From Streptomyces sp. TP-A0874 (GTDB lineage: Bacteria > Actinomycetota > Actinomycetes > Streptomycetales > Streptomycetaceae): 64,000 bases of DNA. The notes under the pieces are model-generated. The model had not been told where the DNA came from and searched no databases. It saw nothing but the letters and a program-made list of their open reading frames with translations. The stretch covers positions 434,001 to 498,000 of the forward strand of contig NZ_BBZK01000005.1 of NCBI RefSeq assembly GCF_001748085.1, read 5' to 3'. Each line of letters begins with the position of its first letter. The stretch's first letter is position 1. Position numbers and translations under genes: made by a program. Shown piece after piece: positions 54,031-63,314 of this stretch.

Positions 54031-55161
54031 TCAGTGTCGGGTCGACGGTACGGGGAGGCGCTTGGCCCGCTCGATCAGGCCGTTGACCAGCCGGTCACCG
54101 TATTCGTCCATGGGCGTGGAGTAGTCGCCGACGGCCCAGAAACCGTTGTCGGAGCCGTCCGGCGCCAGGTCGTAGAAGGAGTAGGAAGGCCACTGGGTGT
54201 CACCGTCGGGTGCGGTGGCTCCGGCCCTCTTGGTCCACTCGGTGCCGTCGTAGTGCCAGAAGACTGGTCCCGCGTAGGCCGGTTCCGCCTGGTCGTTACC
54301 GGTGACCCAGAGCCCACCGCGGTTGTCGGAGATGATCGCGTGCAGGTAGAGCTCGGTGAGCGACCCGGTGACGTCCGTCCAGCCGGTGCCGTCCCAGTGC
54401 ACGACGCTCGGCTGGGGCGGGTCGGCGTTCGGGCCGTCGGCCCAGCCGGCCACGTAGACACTGTCCCGGGAATCCACGGTGAGCTTGGCGGTGTCCGTAC
54501 CGGCAGGTACAGGCGGCTCTGCCAGCAGGCTCCAGGTCGTTCCGTCCCAGTGGTAGACCACCGGGTGTCCGCCGTCCACCGGGTACTGCATGCCGGTGGC
54601 GTAGGCGTCGTCCGCCGACCGGGCGTCGATGTCCCGGATGTCGACGAGGGGTGGCAGCGGGAAGGTCTGCCATGTGCCGTCGGCATAGGTGTAGAGGTCC
54701 TTGCCGCCCTTGAAGAGCCGTCCGGGTACCGCCTTGATCGGGACGTCGGGCCAGGAGTCGTCGGAGGGGCCGGCGGTGGGGACGCTGGTCCAACGTTCGC
54801 CGTCGTAGTGCACGAGCACCTGGTCCCTCACGACCGTGCCGTAGGCCCAGACGTCGTCGGCGGAGGCGGCGCTGACCGACGACCACTCCCAGACCTCGGG
54901 GAGGCCGGGGGCGGTGTCCTCGCTCCACTTCTGACCGTCCCAGCGCATGATGACGCCGTGCTGTTCTTGTCGGCCGACCGCCCAGGCCAGCTCGCCGTTG
55001 ACGGCGGAGACCGATTTCAGGGACCCCGCGGGGCTGTCCCCGGAGAGGGAGACCTCCCAGGCGTACGGCGTGCCGGCTGCTTCGGCACTGCCGGTGGCGA
55101 GCAGGGCGGTGGCAAGGGCCAGTGACGCGGCCGCGGTGCGCAGGAGGTGTCTTGTGGACAT
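54031..55161 (-). CDS. Secreted beta-propeller protein
   Basis: 376 residues from the ATG at 55161. A signal peptide ends at AEA near residue 29. The rest is built of blade-like repeats with the pattern W-DG-x-x-W (MRWDGQKWSED, HYDGERWTSV, HWDGTTWSLL, HWDGTGWTDV, HYDGTEWTKR), each preceded by an (A/V)xxxDxxxVxG strand. This is a beta-propeller of the type often used for binding; there is no enzyme motif. AAGGA lies upstream. It follows a LAxTG protein gene on the same strand, with a strong terminator between them. Confidence 0.82.
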   Translation of the reverse strand: MSTRHLLRTAAASLALATALLATGSAEAAGTPYAWEVSLSGDSPAGSLKSVSAVNGELAWAVGRQEQHGVIMRWDGQKWSEDTAPGLPEVWEWSSVSAASADDVWAYGTVVRDQVLVHYDGERWTSVPTAGPSDDSWPDVPIKAVPGRLFKGGKDLYTYADGTWQTFPLPPLVDIRDIDARSADDAYATGMQYPVDGGHPVVYHWDGTTWSLLAEPPVPAGTDTAKLTVDSRDSVYVAGWADGPNADPPQPSVVHWDGTGWTDVTGSLTELYLHAIISDNRGGLWVTGNDQAEPAYAGPVFWHYDGTEWTKRAGATAPDGDTQWPSYSFYDLAPDGSDNGFWAVGDYSTPMDEYGDRLVNGLIERAKRLPVPSTRH

Positions 55162-55418
55162 CAGGTGGGATTCCTTGGTGGTGAGGAGTCCGCCGGGGAC
55201 CGCGTCTTGACAGGGTGCCGAACGGGTACGACACCGCATCAGTCCCCCTTGGCAACCCTGCTGATGAACGGTGGTCGCCGATCAGCGGACTGTTGGATGA
55301 CGAGACAGACTCCCGATCAGGGTGGAAGGTTGCAGCAGCGCGGAGAGGTGCTCGAGAGCAGGCGAGCCGGTCGGGCCCCCTCCTGGGCGCCGATCGGGAC
55401 GGGCACGGAGACCGACAT

Positions 55419-55462
55419 GGCCGGAGGGGCCGGACCACGCCTGTGGTCCGGCCCCTCCGGCC
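55419..55462. terminator. Very strong hairpin, 20 bp arms
   Basis: Perfect 20 bp arms (55419-55438 and 55443-55462) with a 4 nt loop lie downstream of the LAxTG protein gene. The rest of the 363 bp gap to 55161 holds the promoter side of the propeller gene and no other feature. Confidence 0.9.
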
Positions 55463-55524
55463 GGGGGGAGGACGGATAGGGCCCCTCGGGGCCACCGTTC
55501 GCCGTGTGGTGACGCGACTGCTTG

Positions 55525-56418
55525 TCACATGGTGGAGCCGGCCTTGTGGCGCCGCGTGAAGAACACAGCCCCGGCACCAATGACGACCGCTGCTGCACCC
55601 AAGAGGGCGGTGGTCTGCGTCGCGCTCGACGCGCCGGTGTCGGCGAGCGTGGCACTGACCGGCTTCTCGCCGACCGCGCCCCGCGGCGCGGGCGTGTTCC
55701 CGCCGCTCGGCTTGCCGTTGACGCCCTCGGCCTCGCCGGGCTTGCCCTCGGAGTCCTCCACCTGGCCCGGGTTACTGCCGGGGGCGAGGACCTTGAAGTC
55801 GAACTGGCTGATCTCATCGAAGCCGCACTGGTCGTCCTCGCCGTACGAGTGGCCGAGGGTGAAGAAGTAGCCGGTGCCCGGCTTGGCCTTCTCACCGACC
55901 TTGATGCGCATCGCGGCATCCGCGAACTCGCCGGGTTCCAGGGTCTTCACGGTGGCGAACTCATCGTTGTCCAAGGCACCGGCCCCCTCGCCTTCGATGG
56001 GCTTCCACGCCCCGGTGGCCTCGTTGAACCACTGGACCGTGACGGCCAGTTCGGCGATATCGCTGATGTCCGGGTCGGCAGAGCCGAGGTAGAGGGAGAT
56101 GTCGGTCTCCATCACCTTGATCTCGGAAACATTCGTCACGCGGTAGCTGAAGTCGTGCCAGCCCGACCCGGCGACGATCTCGCTCGGGAGCCCGCGCAGC
56201 GATGTCTTGGCGCGCTCCTCGTCCGGGATGCCGGAGCAGAAGGTCGGGCGGGTGTACGTCGGGGACGGCTCGGCTGCCGTCGTGGGGGTGGCGGACGCGG
56301 AGAGCGAGCCGTCGGCCGGGGCCTGCGAGGACGCGTACACAGCCGGAGCTGTGAAGAGTGCTGTGGAGCTGATGACAGCCGTCGCGGCTGCGGTTGCCAG
56401 AACGCGGTGCAGGTTCAT
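55525..56418 (-). CDS. LAxTG cell-wall-anchored surface protein
   Basis: 297 residues. Signal peptide about 1-30. A Ser/Thr/Pro stretch is followed by an Ig-like or similar beta domain (about 60-210; GWHDFSYRVTNVSEIKV, DISLYLGSADPDIS) containing two Cys that could pair. A Gly/Pro/Glu-rich wall-spanning linker leads to the sorting signal LADTG, a hydrophobic stretch (TALLGAAAVVIGAGAVFF) and RRHK. LAxTG is the motif of class E sortases in Streptomyces; none is encoded in the window. GGAAGGG lies upstream of the ATG. Confidence 0.88.
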   Translation of the reverse strand: MNLHRVLATAAATAVISSTALFTAPAVYASSQAPADGSLSASATPTTAAEPSPTYTRPTFCSGIPDEERAKTSLRGLPSEIVAGSGWHDFSYRVTNVSEIKVMETDISLYLGSADPDISDIAELAVTVQWFNEATGAWKPIEGEGAGALDNDEFATVKTLEPGEFADAAMRIKVGEKAKPGTGYFFTLGHSYGEDDQCGFDEISQFDFKVLAPGSNPGQVEDSEGKPGEAEGVNGKPSGGNTPAPRGAVGEKPVSATLADTGASSATQTTALLGAAAVVIGAGAVFFTRRHKAGSTM

Positions 56419-56953
56419 GGAACCCTTCCGTGGGATCTCAGCTGAACGGCCGCTCGGCAGGACGCGCAGGTGGCCGTGGGTGTTGTACATGGGTGAGAGC
56501 GGCGGGTCCGCCAGAAGGTTGCAGGCTGGACGATCTTTTGCCCTGTGATCTTCTTCACGGTGCGGGGCTGCAGACGTGCAGGTGGGCGATGCCGACACCG
56601 GTACGTGTCCCGGCGGTCCAGGCGTCATCGAATCCGCGCCCGCCGCGACGAGGGCCCGGGCCGTCGTTAGCCGGGGAGTCTCCTCACGGAGTCGCGGGGC
56701 CGAGAGAGGGGGGACGAACCGGCCCTGGTGTCGGTGCGGCAGGCCAGGAACCTCGTGTGGGTCGAGTCCCCTCGATCGAGCCGGCTGCCGAGCCGTGGCC
56801 GTCGCGGGAACCGGAGCCGGCCGCCGAGTGCGGAGAGCTGGCGCGAACGCAAGGATGAGGCGGCCGTTGATCTGCGCCTCTGCCGCGTGCTCATGAACGG
56901 TCGTCAGCGAACGACCGGTGAGGGGCGACTGGGGTGCGGACAACCGCCAATGC
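56419..56953. other. Intergenic region, 535 bp
   Basis: It lies between the LAxTG protein start and the tRNA-Ser(GGA) terminator. It must contain the surface-protein promoter. No coding frame or RNA is supported. Confidence 0.4.
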
Positions 56954-56985
56954 CGAAGGCCCCACCGCGAACGGTGGGGCCTTCG
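56954..56985 (-). terminator. Terminator after tRNA-Ser(GGA)
   Basis: Perfect 14 bp arms (56954-56967 and 56972-56985) with a CGAA loop lie 24 nt beyond the tRNA. Confidence 0.88.
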
Positions 56986-57009
56986 ACAACGTGCCCGGTG
57001 AGACACTGG

Positions 57010-57094
57010 CGGAGGATAAGGGATTCGAACCCTTGAGGGGTTGCCCCCAACACGCTTTCCAAGCGTGCGCCCTAGGCCACTAGGCGAATCCTCC
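57010..57094 (-). tRNA. tRNA-Ser(GGA)
   Basis: The 85 nt cloverleaf on the minus strand has a GGAGGAT acceptor paired with ATCCTCC, an anticodon loop TTGGAAA (anticodon GGA), a long variable arm and a T-loop TTCGAAT. It reads UCC and UCU. Confidence 0.96.
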
Positions 57095-57167
57095 GCGGCA
57101 AACACTACAAGACGTGGAGTGGTGCTGGCGAACTCGATCGAACGCCGGTCCATCGGGTAGTGTGGGC

Positions 57168-57259
57168 GGCAGCCCCTCACGTGGCGCTATCTCATCGAAC
57201 TCCCCCAGGGCCGGAAGGCAGCAAGGGTAGGTGGGCTCTGGCGGGTGCGTGGGGGGCCC
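57168..57259 (+). ncRNA. ffs: Signal recognition particle RNA (small bacterial type)
   Basis: It contains the universal SRP apical motif GGCCGGAAGGCAGCAAGGG around 57210-57228, flanked by pairing arms (CCCCTCACG near 57172 with CGTGGGG near 57248). It lies directly upstream of dnaX, the usual Streptomyces place. A -10 TAGTGT is at 57158-57163. Ends are approximate. Confidence 0.9.
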
Positions 57260-57446
57260 TTTGCGTTGCTGGTGGCGAGGGCGGTGAGTCGATGGCTCCG
57301 CCTCCCCGGAGCGTCGGGTTCCACCGCGCGAGCGGTGGCCGTGAGTGATCGGTCCGGGACAGTGGCCCGGTGGTGACCGCTCGGTGCCGACCGCTCGGTC
57401 AGGGTGGCGGTGGATGCGGCCGGGCCCGGTTGTCGGCGACGGCCGA

Positions 57447-57452
57447 TATCGT
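57447..57452 (+). promoter_or_regulatory. -10 element of probable leaderless dnaX promoter (TATCGT)
   Basis: TATCGT is followed by 7 nt and the GTG at 57460. No Shine-Dalgarno sequence is visible. Confidence 0.45.
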
Positions 57453-57459
57453 CGTATGC

Positions 57460-59820
57460 GTGTCGTCCCTCGCGCTCTACCGCCGTTACCGTCCCGAGAC
57501 CTACGCCGAGGTCATCGGGCAGGAGCATGTCACCGGTCCCCTGCAGCAGGCGCTGCGGAACAACCGGGTCAACCATGCCTATCTGTTCAGCGGACCACGC
57601 GGCTGCGGCAAGACGACCAGCGCCCGCATCCTCGCCCGTTGCCTGAACTGCGAGCAGGGCCCCACCCCCGAGCCCTGCGGCGACTGCCGATCCTGCCGCG
57701 ACCTGGCCCGCAACGGCCCGGGTTCGATCGATGTGATCGAGATCGACGCTGCCTCGCACGGCGGTGTGGACGACGCGCGCGACCTGCGGGAGAAGGCCTT
57801 CTTCGGCCCGGCCGGCAGCCGCTACAAGATCTACATCATCGATGAGGCCCACATGGTCACCTCGGCCGGGTTCAACGCCCTGCTGAAGGTGGTCGAGGAG
57901 CCGCCGGAGCATCTCAAGTTCATCTTCGCGACCACCGAGCCCGAGAAGGTCATCGGGACCATCCGGTCGCGGACCCATCACTACCCCTTCCGGCTGGTCC
58001 CCCCGGGCACGCTCCGCGACTACCTGGCCGAGGTGTGCGAGCGCGAGGCGATCCCGGTCGAGGAGGGCGTGCTGCCGCTCGTGGTGCGTGCCGGAGCGGG
58101 CTCCGTACGCGACTCCATGTCCGTCATGGACCAGCTCCTCGCGGGCGCGGCGGAGGACGGCGTGACGTACGCCATGGCCACCGCCCTCCTGGGGTACACC
58201 GAGGGCTCCCTGCTCGACGGAGTGGTGGAGGCCTTCGCGTCCGGCGACGGCGGTGCGGCCTTCGAGGTCGTCGACCGGGTCGTCGAGGGCGGGAACGATC
58301 CGCGGCGCTTCGTCACCGATCTGTTGGAGCGGCTCCGGGATCTGGTGATCCTGGCCGCGGTCCCGGACGCGGCGGAGAAGGGCTTGGTCGACGCGCCAGC
58401 GGATGTGCTGGAGCGGATGCGGGCGCAGGCGTCGAAGTTCGGCGCCGCCGAACTGAGCCGCGCGGCGGACCTGGTCAACCAGGGGCTCACGGAGATGCGC
58501 GGGGCGACTTCGCCACGGCTGCAACTGGAGCTGATCTGCGCCCGGGTGCTGCTGCCCGCCGCCTTCGACGACGAGCGCTCCTTCCAGGCGCGGCTGGACC
58601 GGCTGGAGCGCGGCGCCGCCGCCGGTGTGCTGGCGGCGGGCCAGGGCGGGCCGGCCGGGTCCGTGGGGCCGCCGATGGGCTACGTCCCGGCGTCGGACGC
58701 CCATGCCGACCACGGTCCTGGGCCGTCCGGCCCGGCGGCGGCACGGGCGTCGCTCCCCGGCCGGGGGCGGGGCGACGGCGCCGCCGGGGCTTCCTCGGAG
58801 AGTTCCGGCGCGGTCCCGGCCGAGCCCGGCCCCCCGTCCCAGCGGAGCGCGGGCGGAGTGGCGCAGGGTACTCCCGGCGACGCCGAGCAGCCGGGCGGTG
58901 CGGCACCACCGGTGCGGCAGCCCGCTCCCCCTCCTGCACCTCCCGGCGCCGGTGGGCGGCGGCCCGGGGCCTGGCCGACCAGCCGGACCGGGAGCACCGC
59001 GACGAGTGGGGCGCCGGGTGAAGGCCCGGCTGCGGCGGGCGACGGCGGAACCGGGCGGCAGCCCGGCAGCTGGCCCTCGGCGACCGCCCCGGGGCAGGGC
59101 GCGGCCCGGGGTCCGGAGCCTGCCGGCCCGGCCCGGCCCGCTGCGTCCGTCCCGTCCCCGGCTCCGAGCAGCGGTGGAGCCGGTGCCGCGCCGGGAGGTG
59201 GCCACGGCGCGGCGCAGGTCCGCCAGATGTGGCCGGACATCCTGGAGGCCGTGAAGAACCGGCGCCGCTTCACCTGGATCCTGCTCAGCCAGAACGCCCA
59301 GATCGTCGGGTTCGACGGCAGCACTCTCCAGATCGGCTTCTCGAACGCCGGTGCCCGGGACAGCTTCGTCAGCGGCGGCAGTGAGGACGTGCTGCGGCAG
59401 GCGCTCAACGACTCGCTCCATGTGCAGTGGAAGATCGAGTCGGTGGTCGATCCCTCAGGCGGAGCCGGAGCCGGGGCGCGCGGTGCCGGGGGCGGGGCGC
59501 CGGGACGGGCCCAGCCGCCCGGTCCGATGGGCGCACCGCCGGCGGGGGCGGCGGAGCGTCCCGCTCCGCCGCCGGCGCGCCCGGCCGAGTCCGGGCCGGG
59601 TGGTGCGGTGGCCGAGTCGCCTCGGCGGCGGGCCCAGGCTCAGCAGGCCCCGGCTGAACGGGGCGAGCAGTACGCCCCCGCTTCGGAGCCCCCGCCGTAC
59701 TCGGTCGAGGACGACATGCCGAACGACGACGATCCCGATCTCGATGAGTCGGCGCTCTCCGGGCCCGAGCTGATCGTGCGCGAGTTGGGGGCCACGGTCC
59801 TGGAGGAAATCGACGAGTGA
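57460..59820 (+). CDS. dnaX: DNA polymerase III subunits gamma and tau
   Basis: 786 residues. It is the ATPase of the clamp loader. The AAA+ part (residues 1-370) has Walker A GPRGCGKTTSARIL, a zinc module with Cys in CLNCEQGPTPEPCGDCRSC, Walker B IYIIDEAHM, and the sensor/arginine segment SRTHHYPFRL. A Gly/Pro/Ala-rich linker of about 200 residues leads to a C-terminal polymerase-binding domain (about 585-670, RRRFTWILLSQNAQIVGF), then a second disordered tail. No A-rich slippage site is seen, so a separate gamma form by frameshift is unlikely. The start (MSSLALYRRYRPETY) fits the family. Confidence 0.96.
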   Translation: MSSLALYRRYRPETYAEVIGQEHVTGPLQQALRNNRVNHAYLFSGPRGCGKTTSARILARCLNCEQGPTPEPCGDCRSCRDLARNGPGSIDVIEIDAASHGGVDDARDLREKAFFGPAGSRYKIYIIDEAHMVTSAGFNALLKVVEEPPEHLKFIFATTEPEKVIGTIRSRTHHYPFRLVPPGTLRDYLAEVCEREAIPVEEGVLPLVVRAGAGSVRDSMSVMDQLLAGAAEDGVTYAMATALLGYTEGSLLDGVVEAFASGDGGAAFEVVDRVVEGGNDPRRFVTDLLERLRDLVILAAVPDAAEKGLVDAPADVLERMRAQASKFGAAELSRAADLVNQGLTEMRGATSPRLQLELICARVLLPAAFDDERSFQARLDRLERGAAAGVLAAGQGGPAGSVGPPMGYVPASDAHADHGPGPSGPAAARASLPGRGRGDGAAGASSESSGAVPAEPGPPSQRSAGGVAQGTPGDAEQPGGAAPPVRQPAPPPAPPGAGGRRPGAWPTSRTGSTATSGAPGEGPAAAGDGGTGRQPGSWPSATAPGQGAARGPEPAGPARPAASVPSPAPSSGGAGAAPGGGHGAAQVRQMWPDILEAVKNRRRFTWILLSQNAQIVGFDGSTLQIGFSNAGARDSFVSGGSEDVLRQALNDSLHVQWKIESVVDPSGGAGAGARGAGGGAPGRAQPPGPMGAPPAGAAERPAPPPARPAESGPGGAVAESPRRRAQAQQAPAERGEQYAPASEPPPYSVEDDMPNDDDPDLDESALSGPELIVRELGATVLEEIDE

Positions 59821-59962
59821 CCTGGGGCGGCAGTCTTCGTCGCAGCCGTTCCCGGGAGGAGAGTCGGCGGAGGATCCGTGACGGTGTGGGGCGCGGCGCA
59901 CGGTGACGACGTAGGCTCTGGCTGTCTGAGAAACCATCGTCGAGAGTGCCAGGAGCCAAGCC

Positions 59963-60295
59963 GTGATCCCCGGTGGCCAGCCCAACATGCAAGAGCTGCT
60001 CATGCAGGCGCAGAAGATGCAGCAGGACCTCGCAGCGGCCCAGCAGGAGCTGGCCGAGACCTCGGTGGAGGGATCGGCGGGTGGTGGCCTGGTCAGGGCG
60101 ACGGTCACCGGCGCCGGTGAGATCCAGGGCCTGGTCATCGATCCGAAGGCGGTGGACCCGGAGGACACCGAGACCCTCGCCGACCTGGTGCTCGCGGCCA
60201 TCCGGGACGCGAACGCCACCGCGCAGAAGATGCAGCAGCAGAAGCTCGGCCCGCTGGCGGAGGGGCTGGGCGGGGTGCCGGGTCTTCCGTTCTGA
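59963..60295 (+). CDS. YbaB/EbfC family nucleoid-associated protein
   Basis: 110 residues, the usual size. It has a helical N terminus ([20 protein letters not shown]), a central sheet ([20 protein letters not shown]) and a C-terminal helix ([18 protein letters not shown]). It binds DNA as a dimer and is generally found between dnaX and recR, as here. GTG start after AGGAG. Confidence 0.94.
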   Translation: MIPGGQPNMQELLMQAQKMQQDLAAAQQELAETSVEGSAGGGLVRATVTGAGEIQGLVIDPKAVDPEDTETLADLVLAAIRDANATAQKMQQQKLGPLAEGLGGVPGLPF

Positions 60296-60443
60296 GCCGG
60301 CTGACGGGACCCTGTTCCGACGCCGCCTCGGGCTGTCCGCCCGAGGTGGACAGATAGTGCAAACGCAGTCCAACGGACCGTAGTCGACTCCCGGCCGGGG
60401 AGTACGGCCGACGGCCGGGGGCGGCAGAAGGAGAAGGCGACCC

Positions 60444-61043
60444 GTGTACGAGGGCGTGGTTCAGGACCTCATCGACGAGTTGGGCAGGCTGCCCGGCGTC
60501 GGTCCCAAGAGCGCGCAGCGGATCGCCTTCCACATCCTTCAGGCTGAGCCGACCGATGTCCGCCGACTGGCACATGCGCTGACCGAGGTCAAGGAGAGGG
60601 TCCGGTTCTGCGGCGTGTGCGGCAACGTCGCCCAGGAGGAGCGGTGCCGGGTCTGTCTGGACCAGCGGCGCGATCCGGCGGTCATCTGCGTCGTCGAGGA
60701 GCCGAAGGACGTCGTCGCGATCGAGCGGACCCGGGAGTTCCGAGGGCGCTACCACGTGCTCGGCGGGGCCATCAGCCCCATCGAGGGCGTCGGCCCGGAC
60801 GACCTCCGGATACGGGAGTTGCTGGCGAGACTCGCGGACGGCACCGTCACCGAGCTGATCCTGGCCACCGACCCGAACCTCGAGGGCGAGGCCACCGCCA
60901 CGTACCTCGCCCGGATGATCAAGCCCATGGGGTTGCGGGTCACGCGGCTGGCTAGCGGCCTCCCCGTCGGGGGAGACCTGGAGTACGCGGACGAGGTCAC
61001 GCTGGGCCGCGCCTTCGAAGGGAGACGACTTCTCGATGTCTGA
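60444..61043 (+). CDS. recR: Recombination mediator protein RecR
   Basis: 199 residues. The helix-hairpin-helix is in [20 protein letters not shown], the four-Cys zinc finger is in [17 protein letters not shown], and the Toprim domain follows ([36 protein letters not shown]). It works with RecF and RecO to load RecA at gaps. GTG start after GGAGAAGG. It overlaps the next gene by 8 nt. Confidence 0.96.
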   Translation: MYEGVVQDLIDELGRLPGVGPKSAQRIAFHILQAEPTDVRRLAHALTEVKERVRFCGVCGNVAQEERCRVCLDQRRDPAVICVVEEPKDVVAIERTREFRGRYHVLGGAISPIEGVGPDDLRIRELLARLADGTVTELILATDPNLEGEATATYLARMIKPMGLRVTRLASGLPVGGDLEYADEVTLGRAFEGRRLLDV

Positions 61044-61698
61044 TGCCACGCTCCACGAAACCCCCGCTCCGGATGATTTCGCGGTACAGATCGCGGACCA
61101 GATCGAGAGCTTCCTCGTCGCGGTCACGGAGCTCGCCAAGGGCGACGAACCGGGCAGCTCCATCCCCTACCTGCTGCTCGAGGTCTCGCAGGTGCTGCTG
61201 GCCGGCGGCCGGTTGGGGGCGCACGAGGACTTCGTGCCGGTGGAGCGGTACGAACCGGACACCGGCCCGGAGCCGGACATGGACGAGCTGCGGGAGCGCT
61301 TCGCGCGGCTGCTCGACCCGGCGGACGTCTACTCCGAGGTCTTCGATCCCTATGTCCCGCGCAGCGAGCCGGTGCCGCACCGACTCTCCGACGATCTCGC
61401 GGCCATCGTCACGGATCTGCGACACGGTATGGCCCACTACCGGGCCGGCCGGGTCACCGAGGCCCTGTGGTGGTGGCAGTTCTCGTACTTCTCCAACTGG
61501 GGGCCGACCGCCTCGGCCACTCTCCGCGCCCTCCAGTCGCTGTTGGCCCACATCCGGAACGAGAGCCCGCTCGAAGCGCTCGACGGGCTGGACACCGATG
61601 CCGCGGGGGAGGCGGACGAGAAGGCCCTCGAAGAGGAGGCGGGGAGGGTGATGGCGGCCGAGATCGCCGTTCCGCTCGGCCTCGACCACCAGGCCTGA
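61036..61698 (+). CDS. DUF5063 family protein
   Basis: 220 residues. An acidic, mostly helical protein matching DUF5063 ([52 protein letters not shown]). Function unknown. The start lies within the recR end (8 nt overlap) with GGGAG upstream, so it is translationally coupled to recR, which is the only clue to its job. Confidence 0.9.
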   Translation: MSDATLHETPAPDDFAVQIADQIESFLVAVTELAKGDEPGSSIPYLLLEVSQVLLAGGRLGAHEDFVPVERYEPDTGPEPDMDELRERFARLLDPADVYSEVFDPYVPRSEPVPHRLSDDLAAIVTDLRHGMAHYRAGRVTEALWWWQFSYFSNWGPTASATLRALQSLLAHIRNESPLEALDGLDTDAAGEADEKALEEEAGRVMAAEIAVPLGLDHQA

Positions 61699-62042
61699 AG
61701 CCCTGCTCGGCCCCGGCGGGTCGGCGGTGCTGCGGAGCCGTCGGTGCGGTTCGCCGGCAGCCGTGCGGTTCCCCGGTGCGGATCGGCCGGTGGTGGGAAC
61801 TCCGCCGGCCGCCCCGCCGGCCGGTCGGCCACGCTCCGTGTGAGCTGGATTACGTTTCCGTGTGTATCGCCGCGACCGGGGCAGGCACGTCGCTGGGCGG
61901 GGACCGGGTCAATGGCGATCACGGCCGGAGTGCGTCTCACGGAGTGAAAGACGAGATGGCTGATTTCTCCCGCTCGTTAAACTGATCCGACCGAAGGATC
62001 CCGATTCGGGGTTTCCGGAAGACTGAATTACGAGGAGCGCAC
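61699..62042. other. Intergenic region upstream of ask, 344 bp
   Basis: The first half is GC-rich with GCCGGCC-type inverted repeats near 61785-61835 that could end the recR transcript. The last 120 bp is AT-richer and includes TAAACT near 61979-61984, a candidate -10 for ask. No gene is seen. Confidence 0.45.
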
Positions 62043-63314
62043 GTGGGCCTTGTCGTGCAGAAGTACGGCGGCTCCTCCGTTGCCGATGCCGAAGGCATCA
62101 AGCGCGTCGCCCGGCGAATCGTGGAAGCCAAGAAGGACGGCCATCAGGTGGTCGTCGTGGTTTCCGCGATGGGTGACACGACGGACGAGCTGATCGATCT
62201 CGCGGGAGAGGTGTCGCCGATCCCCTCCGGGCGCGAATTCGACATGTTGCTGACCGCCGGGGAACGGATCTCCATGGCGCTGCTGGCCATGGCGATCAAA
62301 AACCTGGGACACGAGGCGCAGTCGTTCACCGGCAGCCAGGCGGGTGTCATCACCGACTCGGTCCACAACAGGGCGCGGATCATCGACGTCACGCCGGGAC
62401 GGATCAAGAGTTCGGTCGACGACGGCAACATCGCCATCGTCGCCGGCTTCCAGGGCGTGTCGCAGGAGAAGAAGGACATCACCACGCTCGGTCGTGGTGG
62501 CTCGGACACCACCGCGGTGGCGCTCGCCGCCGCGTTGGACGCCGAGGTGTGCGAGATCTACACCGATGTCGACGGTGTCTTCACCGCCGATCCCCGGACG
62601 GTCACGAAGGCCCGCAAGATCGACCGGATCTCGTACGAGGACATGCTGGAGCTGGCGAGCTCCGGCTCCAAGGTGCTGCTGCACCGCTGCGTGGAGTACG
62701 CGCGCCGTTACAACATCCCGATCCACGTCCGGTCGTCGTTCTCCGGCCTTCCCGGTACGTGGGTCAGCAACGAACCGCGAGGGGACCAGCCGATGGAGCA
62801 GGCACTCATCTCCGGGGTCGCTCACGACACGTCCGAGGCCAAGGTCACGGTGGTCGGGGTGCCGGACAAGCCGGGCGAGGCCGCGAAGATCTTCCGGGCG
62901 ATCTCGGACGCCGAGATCAATATCGACATGGTCGTGCAGAACGTCTCGGCGGCCACCACCGGCCTCACCGACATCTCCTTCACGCTGCCGAAGACGGACG
63001 GCAAGCGGGCCATGACGGCGCTGGAGCGGACCAAGTCGACGGTCGGGTTCGACTCGCTCCGCTATGACGACCAGATCGCCAAGATCTCGCTGGTGGGCGC
63101 CGGGATGAAGACCAACCCCGGTGTGACCGCAGCCTTCTTCGAGGCGCTGTCGGGTGCCGGGGTCAACATCGAGCTGATCTCCACCTCCGAGATCCGCATC
63201 TCGGTCGTCACCCGGGACGACGACGTCAACGACGCCGTGCGGGCGGTGCACAGCGCCTTCGGCCTGGACAGCGACAGCGACGAGGCCGTCGTCTACGGGG
63301 GGACCGGCCGGTAG
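62043..63314 (+). CDS. ask: Aspartate kinase (alpha subunit)
   Basis: 423 residues. It phosphorylates aspartate at the entry to lysine, threonine, methionine and diaminopimelate synthesis. The kinase domain (1-250) starts [19 protein letters not shown] and contains [18 protein letters not shown] and [15 protein letters not shown]. Two ACT domains (about 265-420) carry feedback sites ([27 protein letters not shown]). GTG start after GAGGAG. An in-frame internal start yields a beta subunit. No asd gene follows. Confidence 0.96.
   Translation: MGLVVQKYGGSSVADAEGIKRVARRIVEAKKDGHQVVVVVSAMGDTTDELIDLAGEVSPIPSGREFDMLLTAGERISMALLAMAIKNLGHEAQSFTGSQAGVITDSVHNRARIIDVTPGRIKSSVDDGNIAIVAGFQGVSQEKKDITTLGRGGSDTTAVALAAALDAEVCEIYTDVDGVFTADPRTVTKARKIDRISYEDMLELASSGSKVLLHRCVEYARRYNIPIHVRSSFSGLPGTWVSNEPRGDQPMEQALISGVAHDTSEAKVTVVGVPDKPGEAAKIFRAISDAEINIDMVVQNVSAATTGLTDISFTLPKTDGKRAMTALERTKSTVGFDSLRYDDQIAKISLVGAGMKTNPGVTAAFFEALSGAGVNIELISTSEIRISVVTRDDDVNDAVRAVHSAFGLDSDSDEAVVYGGTGR
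62793..63314 (+). CDS. Internal in-frame start: aspartate kinase beta subunit
   Basis: ATG at residue 251 of ask begins [17 protein letters not shown] and is preceded by GAGGGGA at a suitable distance. It gives 173 residues with both ACT domains. In Corynebacterium glutamicum the equivalent Met250 starts the beta subunit of the alpha2-beta2 enzyme. Expression here is an inference by homology. Confidence 0.65.
   Translation: MEQALISGVAHDTSEAKVTVVGVPDKPGEAAKIFRAISDAEINIDMVVQNVSAATTGLTDISFTLPKTDGKRAMTALERTKSTVGFDSLRYDDQIAKISLVGAGMKTNPGVTAAFFEALSGAGVNIELISTSEIRISVVTRDDDVNDAVRAVHSAFGLDSDSDEAVVYGGTGR

Noticed and set aside
57187..59421. 744-residue leftward open frame opposite dnaX and the SRP RNA
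   Set aside because: It is a shadow of dnaX and also covers the SRP RNA. No domain is recognisable.
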